Positions 9,403-20,000 of a stretch of 25,876 bases of DNA are shown here, piece after piece. The notes under the pieces were generated by a model, which was given only the letters and a program-made list of their open reading frames with translations, made no database searches and was not told the origin of the DNA. This stretch comes from Mesaphorura yosii (taxonomy: Eukaryota; Arthropoda; Collembola; Poduromorpha; Tullbergiidae). A program made the translations under genes and the position numbers. The first letter of the stretch is position 1, and each line of letters begins with the position of its first letter. The stretch is taken from positions 1 to 25,876 of the forward strand of contig WIXG01000701.1 in the NCBI GenBank assembly GCA_009869945.1, given 5' to 3'.

Positions 9403-10960
9403 TTAAATGATGACATTGCGTCAGAAACGTCAAACGCGGCCTAAGAATCGGGAAAGGATCTTGCCAATCAGACTAACGTTCGTCGTCAACACGGATGCAA
9501 ATGCAGGCAAATAAGAAAGGTAACTGCAGCCTGCATCTTGAATGAATGAATCGCGTGCGCCTGATTCAAAATCTTAAGAAAAAAGTCTATGACGCTCGTG
9601 TCAAGAAGATTATGCATGCAGGTTACGATTACAATTCTCGAGCTGAAGCATCTCGCATGTTGTGAAGCGTGAGCCGCTGGTGATTACTGTTCACTGCTCA
9701 AGATAATTGTATCTTGTAGAGATATGAATACGAGCCAAGAGTCAGATCAAGAAAGGAGAAAGTTATTTAGGGAAACCACAGCCTCAGCCACTGTGCCGAG
9801 TGCATTGGCCATTCTTTGCCATGCATTTTGCATTTGCATCTTAACTCTTGACATTTGACCAGTGTAGTGCAGTACGCAGGAAGGCTTGGCACTTGGGACT
9901 TTCCCGATTGCAGATTGCATTCACGAACGAACGCAAAATTGTACAATGTCAAATCAGTAAGTACGACAAGCAAAGCTTTGATGAGAAAATGAGACATGAG
10001 ACACGTCGCGTGGCTTCGCGTGACAATTTCCATGTCGGATGCAATCAGTTAACTAAACGTTAAAGCCGAATTTTCCGCCGAAAGCTTGAAAATAATTTAA
10101 AAGCGCTCGAAACTTGAAAGTTTTTGTGGAAATGAATACTTAACGACCACCACCGACCTTGGCACTGGAATTCGGCCTACGAAAATCAAATTCGTGAAAG
10201 AAATGATTAACTTGCACATACCTTTAGAACTTGTTATTTTCCAAGCCTGGCTCTGCTGTGCTCTACTAGGAACCTTTCAACTCCGAAAAGCACTTGACGT
10301 AAAATTCACTCGTAAATTTTTCACGAATCTGCTCCTGCTTCGGCGCTCGGCGATCGATGACGAATGGTCGAATGTGAAACTTTGGACGAGCAGAAGGAAA
10401 AGTGGCCTGCCGAGTAGTCAAAAGTCAAAATCGCCTCGTCTCGCCGAGACTGACAGCCAAGCCAGTAGCCAGTTTTCGTAAATGTAAATTTTTAATTACC
10501 AAAGTGAAACTTCTGTTCTGTGGCCGCTTCGCTCTTTTACGCTCTACGCATTGGCCCGCTGTACAAAGTCAACAATCAACAAATACAATGCACTGCAACA
10601 ATGGTCATTAACATTTTTAACATCAAATATGATAATGTGTGTAAAATGTTGAGTGCTCACTACTCACATGCTTTGCAGTATTGCAGTGCAGTCTTCTGCT
10701 GGTCGATGTATGCCACTGGGACAAGAATGCAATGTGATACACAATACACAATGATGATTTGATCTTGTTCACGATACGATCTCTTCATCTCATCTTCTCA
10801 TCGCCTTTGCTCTCGTGTCTTTGAACTTGCCTGCCCATTGTTTACTTTAGCGTACGCCGTACTTACGCGTTGGGCGTTTGCATTGTCATCATCTTATTTA
10901 AGTAGCCAATATGCGGCGTACATGAAACACGGCTAGGTGATTGACAGTTCGATTTGCATA
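9403..10960. other. Intergenic, about 1.5 kb without a supported gene
   Basis: I find no coding frame with domains or coherent splice sites on either strand. There are ATGCAAAT-like and TGCATTT repeats near 9490 and 9820, and a CT-rich block near 10770-10850, none of which I can interpret. The right end should hold the 3' UTR of GR-like 1. Confidence 0.4.
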
Positions 10961-12238
10961 TTAATGAGGCCCACCTCTCGCCGCTCTGAATTTCATCGTG
11001 ACCAGGATCTTGGCGGTGTACAGTGCAATTCGGCCCATCTGCCGCAGCACCCCGAGCCGGTGGAAGAACCCGTACGACCCGATCGCGAAGCGGAGGGGAG
11101 CGCAGGACCGGAGGTACTTGAGCATCTGTGTCCGGTCCAGCATGCTCAGAGACTTGTGCTTGCCCACGCCCACATGCTTCCAGCTGGACATAAACTTCTG
11201 GGAGAACGTGAAAATCTGCCCCAACATGAGGTGCGTGTACATGAGGAAGGCTACGGCGTACGAGAGTACGGAGGTGACGACGGCCAGACTGGCGAACGAG
11301 ATAGAGTACAGGCGGAGGCCGATTACGGCTACGTTGCAGAGGACGGCCACGCCCAGCGTGGAGGAGTGCACGACTTCGACCATCCCGCCTCCCCAGACTT
11401 CGTTCGCGACTTTCACGATGAGCTGGAGGCAGCGGTACATGTGGAGTGCATGCGCGGGTTGCCGGAGCTTCGAGACGGTCAAGTATGAATGATTCCGTGT
11501 CTTCTTCTGTGGTGCGGATGTGACCGATATTTCTTGGATCCAGAAAATGACATTCGGAGTAAATATGAAAGCTGCATTACCAATAATTGACAGAAGCGCC
11601 CAAAAGATGAAAGCGGACCATAATTCAAATACGGCGCCGAGAAGTAGGAGGAGCCACGACGTTTGTCGCCCGTGTTCCGGGAAGATTGATACGACGTAGA
11701 CCGGGAGCCGGGGATGCGTAGTGTAAACCACCGCCACAAACGGGGGAAGGAGGAACACGGACACGGTGAGTATCAGCGACAGGATTTCACTTCCGTCCGC
11801 CGTTGTGATGAGCTCGTAATTCTTCATCCGTGCCTTCTTGGCTTGTCTTCTATTCACCGAATGCTTCACGTACTGGTTTTGTGAGCGGGTAAAGTACTCC
11901 AGGAACTGGTTGGCGAACTGCAGGACGACTGCTTCACGTACGGTAAGTCCGAAAAGGATGATTGAGAAGAGGGAGTAGACCAGCAGGTAGAATGGGCACA
12001 AGAGGCGTTCTCTCACCGTCGCCGCAGGGTGGTCGAATACTTGCGCTACCCGAAACATGATAAAAAACTGATGTAAGGCGGCCAGGATACGTGTCGCGTT
12101 GTAAAGGGCTCGGTGGATCTTCGACCGATTCAGGATCATCCGATCTTGAGAGTACTCCCACTGATAAGGAATTACCCGGCAGAAGTGGCCCACGGTGACG
12201 TTGAATCGGAGAAGTTTCAGACTCAAGTGAGTTATCAT
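10961..12238 (-). CDS. Gustatory-receptor-like multi-pass membrane protein 1 (intronless)
   Basis: A single exon encodes 425 residues. The ATG at 12238 is chosen because both paralogues start with the matching M-I-x-x-x-x-L-x-L; an open frame extends 14 codons further upstream. Hydrophobic segments lie at about 48-67, 81-101, 150-172, 195-225, 285-305, 312-335 and, weakly, 398-415, which suits a seven-helix chemoreceptor. Blocks shared with the two paralogues are a C-x-I/V-x-P-x-x-W motif near residue 20, F-W-x-x-E-I (232-237), P-A-H-A-L-H-M-Y-R-C (261-270), H-L-M-L-G-Q-I-F (336-343), and a C-terminal C-x-P-L-R-F-x-I-G-x-Y-G-x-F-x-R-L-G-x-L-R-Q-M-G-R-I block. The classical insect GR T-Y-x-x-x-x-x-Q-F motif is absent. 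Assignment to the gustatory receptor-like superfamily, probably a springtail expansion, is inference; the paralogy is seen directly. Confidence 0.8.
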   Translation of the reverse strand: MITHLSLKLLRFNVTVGHFCRVIPYQWEYSQDRMILNRSKIHRALYNATRILAALHQFFIMFRVAQVFDHPAATVRERLLCPFYLLVYSLFSIILFGLTVREAVVLQFANQFLEYFTRSQNQYVKHSVNRRQAKKARMKNYELITTADGSEILSLILTVSVFLLPPFVAVVYTTHPRLPVYVVSIFPEHGRQTSWLLLLLGAVFELWSAFIFWALLSIIGNAAFIFTPNVIFWIQEISVTSAPQKKTRNHSYLTVSKLRQPAHALHMYRCLQLIVKVANEVWGGGMVEVVHSSTLGVAVLCNVAVIGLRLYSISFASLAVVTSVLSYAVAFLMYTHLMLGQIFTFSQKFMSSWKHVGVGKHKSLSMLDRTQMLKYLRSCAPLRFAIGSYGFFHRLGVLRQMGRIALYTAKILVTMKFRAARGGPH

Positions 12239-12993
12239 GGCGGAATTTTTCTGCGCAAGAGAGCAATTGCAATGATTCACAACACAAGTAATTAAATGAC
12301 TGTTAACATCGAGCTTTCAAATATCTTAGGAATGTTCACGAAAGTAATCCTAAACAATGGAAAATCGAATCTGCTTTTTGCAGGCCTTACTGCGTTTTGA
12401 TTCCGAGCAGTGAGGTAAATTTTCCGTTTCATTTTCCTTCCATCCTTCCTATCTTCAACATTATGAAACTAATCAAGTTAATGGCTATGGCAATCTATTT
12501 TATAGTTAAGGTGGATGTAGTGAATTCAATTGACCAGTGCAAAATGCACAAGGCCTTTCAGCAAATAAAAACTGGAGCTGGCTGGGGAAAATATTTGTGA
12601 GACGCAATCCCATAATTAATGAAATAAAAGTTAAAGCATTTGTATTTGTAAATCGATCCTTCAAAATGCAAACGAAGTCTCCACAAATTAGATTATAATA
12701 AGCCCAAGCACTTAAAAAGTTACTACTATTAATATTAAAGCCAGTTTGTATATGGAAAGGGAGTTTATTTCATGCCACGATATTTATTACAATGCATTAA
12801 AGTACATCCACGTTCATGCGATTTCATAAGTAATTGAATAATGCTGGACAGACACTCACTTTAATATAGTAATAGTTGCCTTTCTTCTCTTCCTCTTCTC
12901 TTCTCACTGCAGATTTTTAGGTGATCATTAATTTGTTGCTTTGCGTTGTTGCGTCTTCAGTCTTCAAGCTTGGATTGGAGCCGCGCCTTGGTT
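12239..12993. other. Intergenic; includes the 3' flank of the MARVEL-like gene
   Basis: No gene is supported. Two minus-strand AATAAA hexamers (12764-12769 and 12783-12788) lie about 200-230 nt past the MARVEL-like stop and are candidate poly(A) signals. A CT-rich run at about 12884-12910 ends in CACTGCAG on the plus strand and resembles an acceptor, but no plus-strand exon follows. Confidence 0.35.
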
Positions 12994-13638
12994 TTAGAAT
13001 CCAGCATCGCCTTGGTAAGCAGGAGGACCGCCACCGCCGAGGAAGCAAATGTAAATCACGAAAATAAACGTAAAGATAAATTCCATGGTAAGAAAGAACA
13101 CCACTTTGCTGTCGTCAGAATCAGTGGCGTGTTTAGCCACCGGCAATGCAAAGGCGATAACAGCAAGGACGAAAGCAAAGGCGGTGGCGTAGGTCCAATT
13201 GGAGCTCAAATACCGGAAGCACTGCAAAGTGAAAAGCATGTGTGAACGAATACGTATAGTCTGTAATGGTTGGAAATAATTTGTTGAGGCTTACAACCGC
13301 CGTAGCAATAAGCTGAATGCAAGCAGCAGTGATACCAAGCGAGCCTCCAATGACGAAGAAAAGCGGTATTTCGCAGTTACTGATCCCAAAGTGACCGTTG
13401 CAAAGTTCATAGCCTCCTCTAGTTGCATCCAGAGAGATGAAGGACGCGATCAGGCATAGAACCCCAATGACCTTGAAACAAATACCATGCACAAGGTCAG
13501 TAACTGAGAAAGCATTCCGTTCGGCTTCTTAAAATCTTTAACAATTTGATGGAGCCAACAGCAGAAGCTGAAAAATGGAGTCATGCCAAGTACGTACCAC
13601 AGAAAGAATGGTGATAACAATTGCAGGGCTTGCGCCAT
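12994..13638 (-). CDS. MARVEL-like four-transmembrane protein
   Basis: Exons 13471-13295 and 13221-12994 join in phase across a 73-bp GTAAGC/CAG intron. They encode four hydrophobic helices: V-I-G-V-L-C-L-I-A-S-F, then P-L-F-F-V-I-G-G-S-L-G, then A-T-A-F-A-F-V-L-A-V-I-A-F, then F-F-L-T-M-E-F-I-F-T-F-I-F. Short acidic or Cys-containing loops and a C-terminal G-G-G-G-P-P-A-Y tail complete it. This layout is typical of MARVEL/CMTM/physin-like vesicle or junction proteins of about 150 residues. The first exon is uncertain. My working model uses ATG at 13638 (ACCATGG context) to 13594, giving 149 residues, but its donor (TAC/GTACTT) is weak. An alternative acceptor (TCTCAG, exon from 13503) would add a T-D-L-V-H-G-I-C-F-K lead-in and need a different first exon. 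The exact function is unknown. Confidence 0.7.
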
Positions 13639-14824
13639 GGTTGGAACGACCTTGAATAGGAATCCAAAAGTGCCAATTTATCAACTGAAGAGTTGATCGA
13701 ATAATTTATCCCCTGATGTTTTTGCCACACACTTTCACATCGCAGGACCCAAGACGAGTGAAAACTGGAGAGTTCTCCAACGACGAAACTGTTCTTGGAA
13801 GTTTCCAGTCAAAAAGACGTGAAAACATTTTGCAAGCAGAAGGCTGGAAGAGCAGAGCAACAAGGCAACACAGATCAAAGAGAAAAGCGAAAAAGATTTC
13901 TCGATGTCAAAAAGCAATACAGATTTCTCATCTGTGTGGTCTTTTCTTTTTGCGGCCAATGCAATGATCTCATCATTCACTGATTCGATATTGGGACAAT
14001 ACATGACATCGTTTTGGGTTAATTAAGAGGGACTGAAAGAAACGTGAGTTTCGCGGCGTGGTAACTTGAACTTCGCCTGCTGGAAGAACGAGACGAAACA
14101 ACTGTGACTCCGGCTCAATTTCTTCGGACATACTAAACTGTTTCAGGTGAGTAATATGTTTAATTAATCACGAAATCCTACTCTCCTTAAAATGGCTTCA
14201 TACGGTCATGAACCATGCCTACGAGAACTTGAAGCAGATAGAATTCAAAAGGACTTCGAAAGGCCATGTGTGATATTTCCAATAAGAAATTATCCTAATC
14301 TACTAAGAAATACCACATATAGACTGTTACATGTTAACGTCGCGGTGTTATTCCTTTCAATAAAAATTCCGGTTACTTTTAGCACACCCTTTGGTTTAAT
14401 CATATTTTTTTATCGACTGAATGACCGGTGCCCTCGACTAGTTCCCCCATGCAACACGCTAAACTCGTTCTGAAAATTGCAGTGTCGTTGAGCCAAATAA
14501 ATTACTTTAGCTATGTCTCATATCTCCAGAATCAGTTTCAATGAAACTGAGGGGAGAGGTTCATTTGTACATGTACATTTTTCTGAAGCATTGTAAACAC
14601 ACGGTTAATCTGGTGTAAAAGGCCATATTTCATTGCCCTTATGATCGAAATATCTGCCGATCGGCCAAAAGCTCGAGACGAGCGCCCAATTGAAGCTAAA
14701 AAAAACTGACGATAAATAATTTTGTTCTTACATATTGATTGGATCTTACTCACTTGTGAAAAAATTGTTCGATGGAAGATGGATCTATTTGTATGAAATG
14801 TGAAAAAACCTGTCTGATTTGAGG
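13639..14824. other. Intergenic, no supported gene
   Basis: There is an open plus-strand frame of 93 codons at 14192-14473, but it has no recognisable domain, no matching splice sites and AT-rich low-information sequence. I therefore do not call it. The upstream promoter of the MARVEL-like gene must lie at the left end. Confidence 0.35.
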
Positions 14825-14830
14825 TTTATT
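14825..14830 (-). terminator. Poly(A) signal of GR-like 2
   Basis: AATAAA on the minus strand, about 26 nt beyond the stop codon at 14856, which implies a very short 3' UTR. Confidence 0.55.
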
Positions 14831-14855
14831 TGAGTGGTGGTATAATGCCATGCTA

Positions 14856-16135
14856 TTAATGATACGGACTCCTGCGAACGGACATTGTAACGAGGATTTT
14901 CATCGTGTAGATAATGATTCGCCCCATTTGGCGTATGGCACCCAGTCTCTGAAAGGAGCCATAGGTTCCGAGGTTGAACTTGAGTGGTGGGCAGGATTTC
15001 ACGTACTTGAGCATCAGGGCACGGTCTTGGCCTCGCAACTCTGCGTTCCTGGACCAGGAGCTGGCGAAAGACTTGGAAAACTTGAAGATTTGGCCGAGCA
15101 TCAAGTGCGAGTATGCCAAGAAGACAGCGGCCAGGAGAAGCGTACAGACGATCACGACCAGGCTAGTAATGTACAGATTCAGACGAATCAGAGTCAGATT
15201 GCAGACCACTGCGACCATAATTGCGAGTGTGTGCACAAGTTCAATCAGGCTGTGACTCCAAACTTGGTTCATGAGCCCGACCAAGAGCTGCATGCAACGA
15301 TACATTTTGAGAGCGTGCCCAGGCTCACGTAGTTTCCGCAGAGTGAAACGGCTCTGAGGTCGCCAGCGGATTTCATCGACCCAAAACAGGAAGTTGGTCG
15401 CCACGATGAAACCGACGTTCACGACCAGCGTCATCAGTGCGCAAAGAAGCATGCCAAAGTAGGCCTCGATGGTGGCACCGAGCAGACGAAGCCAGGAGGA
15501 GTACGACTCGTTCGTGGGAAACATTGACGATACAAAGGCGGGATTTTGAGCTCCTACACACGTAAGGCTTAGTTAACTTTCGTACTTTCGCAATTTCAGC
15601 ACTTACTCAAGGACACGAGCGCCATGCACGGCGGCACCACGAAGACTGACTTGGCCATGGCCCAAGACAAGGCTTCGCTGAGGTATACGGCAATGATCAG
15701 CTCGTAGTTTCTGACCTGGACCAATTTCGGATGGCGAGCGTCAACCTTTCGTATGGAGGACTTCAAATACAGCTCCTGTGCCCTGAGGAAGTACCCCACG
15801 ACATGATTCACAAATTGAGGGATTTCCTCCATGTTTATCGCCACTCCATACACCAGGAGTCCGAAGCAGGTGTAGGCGAGAACGTACAGAGAGCCCACAA
15901 GTCTGCTCCGAGACGAATGACCAGGAGTGAGGAAGACGTAACCCATTCTCACCATCGTGAAGAGTTGATGCGCGACGACCATGAGCCGAGTCATGTTGTA
16001 CAGGAGTCGATGGATCCTGGAGCTGGACAGAACCATTTTGTCCAGGTCGTAGTCCCAGTAGAAAGGCGAGATCCGACAGCGGTAGGCACTCGTGACGGAG
16101 AAGTGAATCAGTTTAAGGTTGAATTTGGAAATCAT
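14856..16135 (-). CDS. Gustatory-receptor-like multi-pass membrane protein 2
   Basis: Two exons, 16135-15607 and 15553-14856, separated by a 53-bp GTAAGT/TAG intron in phase 1, encode 408 residues. It is a paralogue of the other two GR-like genes over its whole length. Shared features are the start M-I-S-K-F-N-L-K-L-I, the early cysteine and tryptophan in C-R-I-S-P-F-Y-W, about seven hydrophobic segments, F-W-V-D-E-I, P-G-H-A-L-K-M-Y-R-C, H-L-M-L-G-Q-I-F, and the C-terminal C-P-P-L-K-F-N-L-G-T-Y-G-S-F-Q-R-L-G block. The intron falls just before the fourth hydrophobic region (F-P-T-N-E-S-Y-S-S-W). Two arginine/lysine-rich cytoplasmic-type loops fit a receptor. Ligand and expression are unknown; a GR-like role is inferred. 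Confidence 0.82.
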
Positions 16136-16797
16136 CGTGAATCTAGTAACGCATGAGTTTTCGATCTCGAAGGTCGGGTTGGAACTCGCTCAACGATCTA
16201 CGCCGCAATGAAGAATTACGTCGACTTCGCCCAGGGTTAAATGTTTCATTTTCATGAATAATTTGGCACTTTGCACAAGAACTCCGCAAGTTCAATTAAT
16301 TAATAAATGAGGCACGCGCACGCGTGTAGTTCGAGTCCAGAGAGCATGGAAAGAGGCAGTAAAAAATTAATGAAGTGTGGAAAGCTGAATTATAAATGCG
16401 GGACTCCTTTTTCTTTCGTGCTACCGTGAATTATGCGAAATACCGTGCCGAGCCTTCAACGGTTGCTTTATTACGGTAATTAATTACTTAACAATTGTTA
16501 TTGCTTGGTCAGTCTTTTGAAATTGCGGGCCTTCTTGAATCCGAGCCCAGAATGCATGAATCCGAGGCTTGGAAAATGTATTTCTACAAGTATTCATGAA
16601 GGCATCGCCAATTTTGTGTTCAACCTCGGCTGCCTTCATCACAAGAATTATGCTGCCGGAAATTTTCGCTCAGACTCAGTTGGACTATACTATACTATAC
16701 TACCCAATACTTGTCGCCGACGATGACAGTTGTTCTTAACTATTTATGCTTTCATAGCAAAACACAACAAAACTCCCGCAGTAGAGCTTCTATGACC
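16136..16797. other. Intergenic, no supported gene
   Basis: I see no gene. The sequence is AT-rich, with a small (TATAC)n run at about 16686-16701 and a palindromic GCACGCGCACGCGTG-like patch near 16313. The left part should hold the promoter of GR-like 2, but no clear TATA box was identified. Confidence 0.35.
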
Positions 16798-16803
16798 TTT
16801 ATT
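16798..16803 (-). terminator. Poly(A) signal of the separase-like gene
   Basis: AATAAA on the minus strand about 260 nt downstream of the stop codon at 17062. It supports the gene really ending here rather than continuing to a peptidase exon further left. Confidence 0.45.
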
Positions 16804-17061
16804 GTTCAAAGTTCAGAAAAATTACAGCTCGAATTTGAATAAATTGTAAAATCCCTCCCAATGATTAGAAAATATACAAGGGCAGTTAAGGCAGGCATGT
16901 TTTAAAGGCAGTTAAGAGACAGTCCATAGGTCATTGACAATTTCACATTGAGCAAGATAATTTACAAGAAGGCAACGAGATTGCCTAAATAATAATTTAA
17001 GCTTCCAACTATGAAAAATTCCAGCTGCGCTTGCGCCTGGAGAATAAGATTAAGCAAGAGA

Positions 17062-20000
17062 TCAAATTTTGGCTTTCGGTGGCCGACCTCTCCTCTTCTT
17101 TGGAGCATCCAAACATACGATCGGCGTCTTGGAAGCTTGCTGCTCAGGCGGTGTCGAAAGGAGAAAGTCAGGGGATGGGGATTTCACCTTCACGCGCTTT
17201 TCTTTTACTTTCCGGCCGGCGTCGCCTGCATCGTCGTCACTGTCGAGAGTCACGACTTCCGGAGTGGAACTGGCAATCGCTCTGTAATTCTCACGGAAGT
17301 CTGAACCTGAAAAATTTGGCACTCGTCAAATGGCAGCATCGATTACACGACGAAACATTGCGAATATTTTCTTACCTCGCGCAAAATTCGGATTTATTTT
17401 TGACAGGTACCGAAACAGGGCAGCTCCCATAATTTCCAGTGGAACCATAGGCAACAGTTTGTCCACAGAGTCATAGATTTTAATACCTTCCAGCAGATAA
17501 TTGTACTGCTTGATGATCATTTCGATGTCTTCAAACGGAGTGATTTCCATCAGTGTGGTACTCCAATCAAAGGCTATGAAAAGAACAATGAAAAGCAATT
17601 TATTATTGAAATATTACATAAACCTCGTGCCGTCGTGCCGAAACAAAAAACTAAATTCACGTTACCTGTTTTGAAATGCCATTGCGTATTGGCAAGAGCC
17701 ACGACAGACATGGTTGTCTCGGGTGTTAACACAGCCTGCAGTTCGCTGCAGAGCGGAAAGTACTGCGATGTTGCACGCACCATCGCTCGGACCAAGAAGA
17801 ATTTAGCGCAATACAGAAGAGAAAGCGAAGTAACTGGTCTATCAGCGTAGCACGCGTACCGAGCCTAAAATAGAAAATGCACGTGTCATTTGACGTTTTC
17901 AGTAAGGTTCACCGCTAAGCTCCTCTGGTCGGCCTGACCTCTCTGACAAGATGCGGCACTCACCTGAAGCTGGAGGAATCTGACCGTCAAAGCATCAATG
18001 AACGGATGGCGGCACAAATAGCAAGCGCAGTCCAGCGAGTGCGACAAATATCTTGGAATCGTAATCCTTTGTAAAGGCAGCCACTGATATGTTAGTTTGT
18101 CAGATTGTTTGCTCCACGAATATCTCTGCGGCACGTTAGCTTCTGGCAGCTGCCATTCGTAGTTAATCTTTTTGAGCTGGTGAATAAATGAATCGTTTAG
18201 TTGGCGAAATGGATTCCAGATTTATGCATGGCGTACCTCTTCTGGTGTGAAATTCATTCCAAGCGACGCAAGGTGGTCGTAGAGATTTTGCGACCCCGTT
18301 CTTGGCAAATCCTCCTCCTCTTCGTCAACTTCCTTCTTGTATGAGTCTAACAGTTTCAATAAACATTCGATTTTGCGCTGAGCAGCATCGAACGCTTTCG
18401 TAATCAATTCAACTTCAATCAACGGGACGAGAGCTTGCATGCTTCTCGAAATCAGGCAAAATTGTTGCGAAACGTAGATGAAATCAGCGATGAAAACTCG
18501 GGCGTCACGCATTCTTCCTGATTCCTTAATTACCAGAAGCGTTGGAGGGTAAACTTCAGTTACAGCTTGCAGAACGTGTAAGTTGTGAGCTAAATCTTGC
18601 CAACCTGACAAAGAAATACATGTTTAGTCAAATTATTGCATTTCAGGCCGTCGTGAAAAAGAAAAGCCGAATGACTTACCTCCTAATCGTATCACAGATG
18701 ACCTGGCGAGTCCCGCCAGCGTCTTGCATGCTTTAGACGCAATAGCAGCAGGAGACATTGCGACTAATCTCGTGTGACCCGGCCCCATGTCTATTTTCAG
18801 GCCGTGGGAGGTTTCCAAAACTTTGTATTGCGCCAGAACGAAATGAGATTCGGCAATTAAATGTGAGATTGCGTCGATAATTTTGTTTCCACCTGATAAG
18901 GTCGCGCTGTACTCGAATAGCACCCGCAAATGTCTCAACCCTTCCTCGTACTCCTTCTTATGCAAGCACGCGATGGATTTCGCTAAATCCACCCGTAAAA
19001 TGTGGGACTTTGCCAAGTTGTTCTCTGGCCAGATGTTGGTCACGTAATTGTACGCATCGTCCACAGTTTTTGTGATACTGCTGCTCAGATTCGGGACTAG
19101 TTTTATCAGCTCGCTTCCACTGAGAAGGACCAGACGCCTTAGTGTGTACCACTTCCCCAGCATGAAAGCAATGTACCATACTCGAATGGAATTGTAGGCG
19201 TCGCCCAGCATTGCGACTCGATGTGCTAGAAGTCGAACTATGACTACGACGAACGCCGGTCCGACGTGATTAATCCACGTTTTCGCTTCGGACTCCTATA
19301 AGGACAGAAATAATGCTAATTAAATTACTAAATTACAACCTTGAACTTGGACTGATTATGAGTAAAGAAAATTTTCGACTTGCCTCAAACTGAACGATTG
19401 CGTAAAGGATATTAATGCCTTCGATGAACAAATCGGCAACCTGTACTTCATTATGGATTGTGAGCGTGGAAATTGCTGGAATGATGCGCCCGACCGTTTC
19501 AGCTCCTTCGAATTTTCCGGGAGCTTCTTTCTTCTCCAGGCGGCTGGCAAACTCTAAATCTTTCTATAAGAGAAAAAAACAGATCCGTGACAAACATCAG
19601 ACAGGATATTTTGATTTTGATGATATTATTTTCTTACAACTGCCCGGTCTTGATAATTCTTCAGCAAACAAAAACCGTGCCAGACGGTGGCGAGTGAACT
19701 GACTAATGAAAAGACACCATTTGGCACCTTCGAACTCTGACATTGAAACAATGAGAATAGATTAGGGCTATTTTTGTAGCAAAGGGTCTTAGTGAATTCG
19801 TTCCAGTGTAGCAAATGGCTGGTAGGACAAATGCCGTGGAGGAAAGGTCGATGGAGCAAAAGGAAATGGAGAATTTGACCGTAGACCATGGCGCAATCAA
19901 CGCAGCGAACGAAAGTAGGGTATGATCTACGTCACTTACGATTTTTTCGGTTTCTGCCCCATCTTCAAGAACCTTAAGAGCCCGTCTCACAAGTAGCGTA

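Noticed and set aside
10937..11492. Long plus-strand frames opposite GR-like 1
   Set aside because: Shadows of the receptor coding sequence.
13735..14004. Minus-strand frame with a hydrophobic stretch upstream of the MARVEL-like gene
   Set aside because: I considered it as a missing first exon, but found no donor giving the required phase and no family similarity.
14192..14473. A 93-codon plus-strand open frame
   Set aside because: AT-rich, with no recognisable motif and no promoter or splice evidence; length is within chance for this composition.
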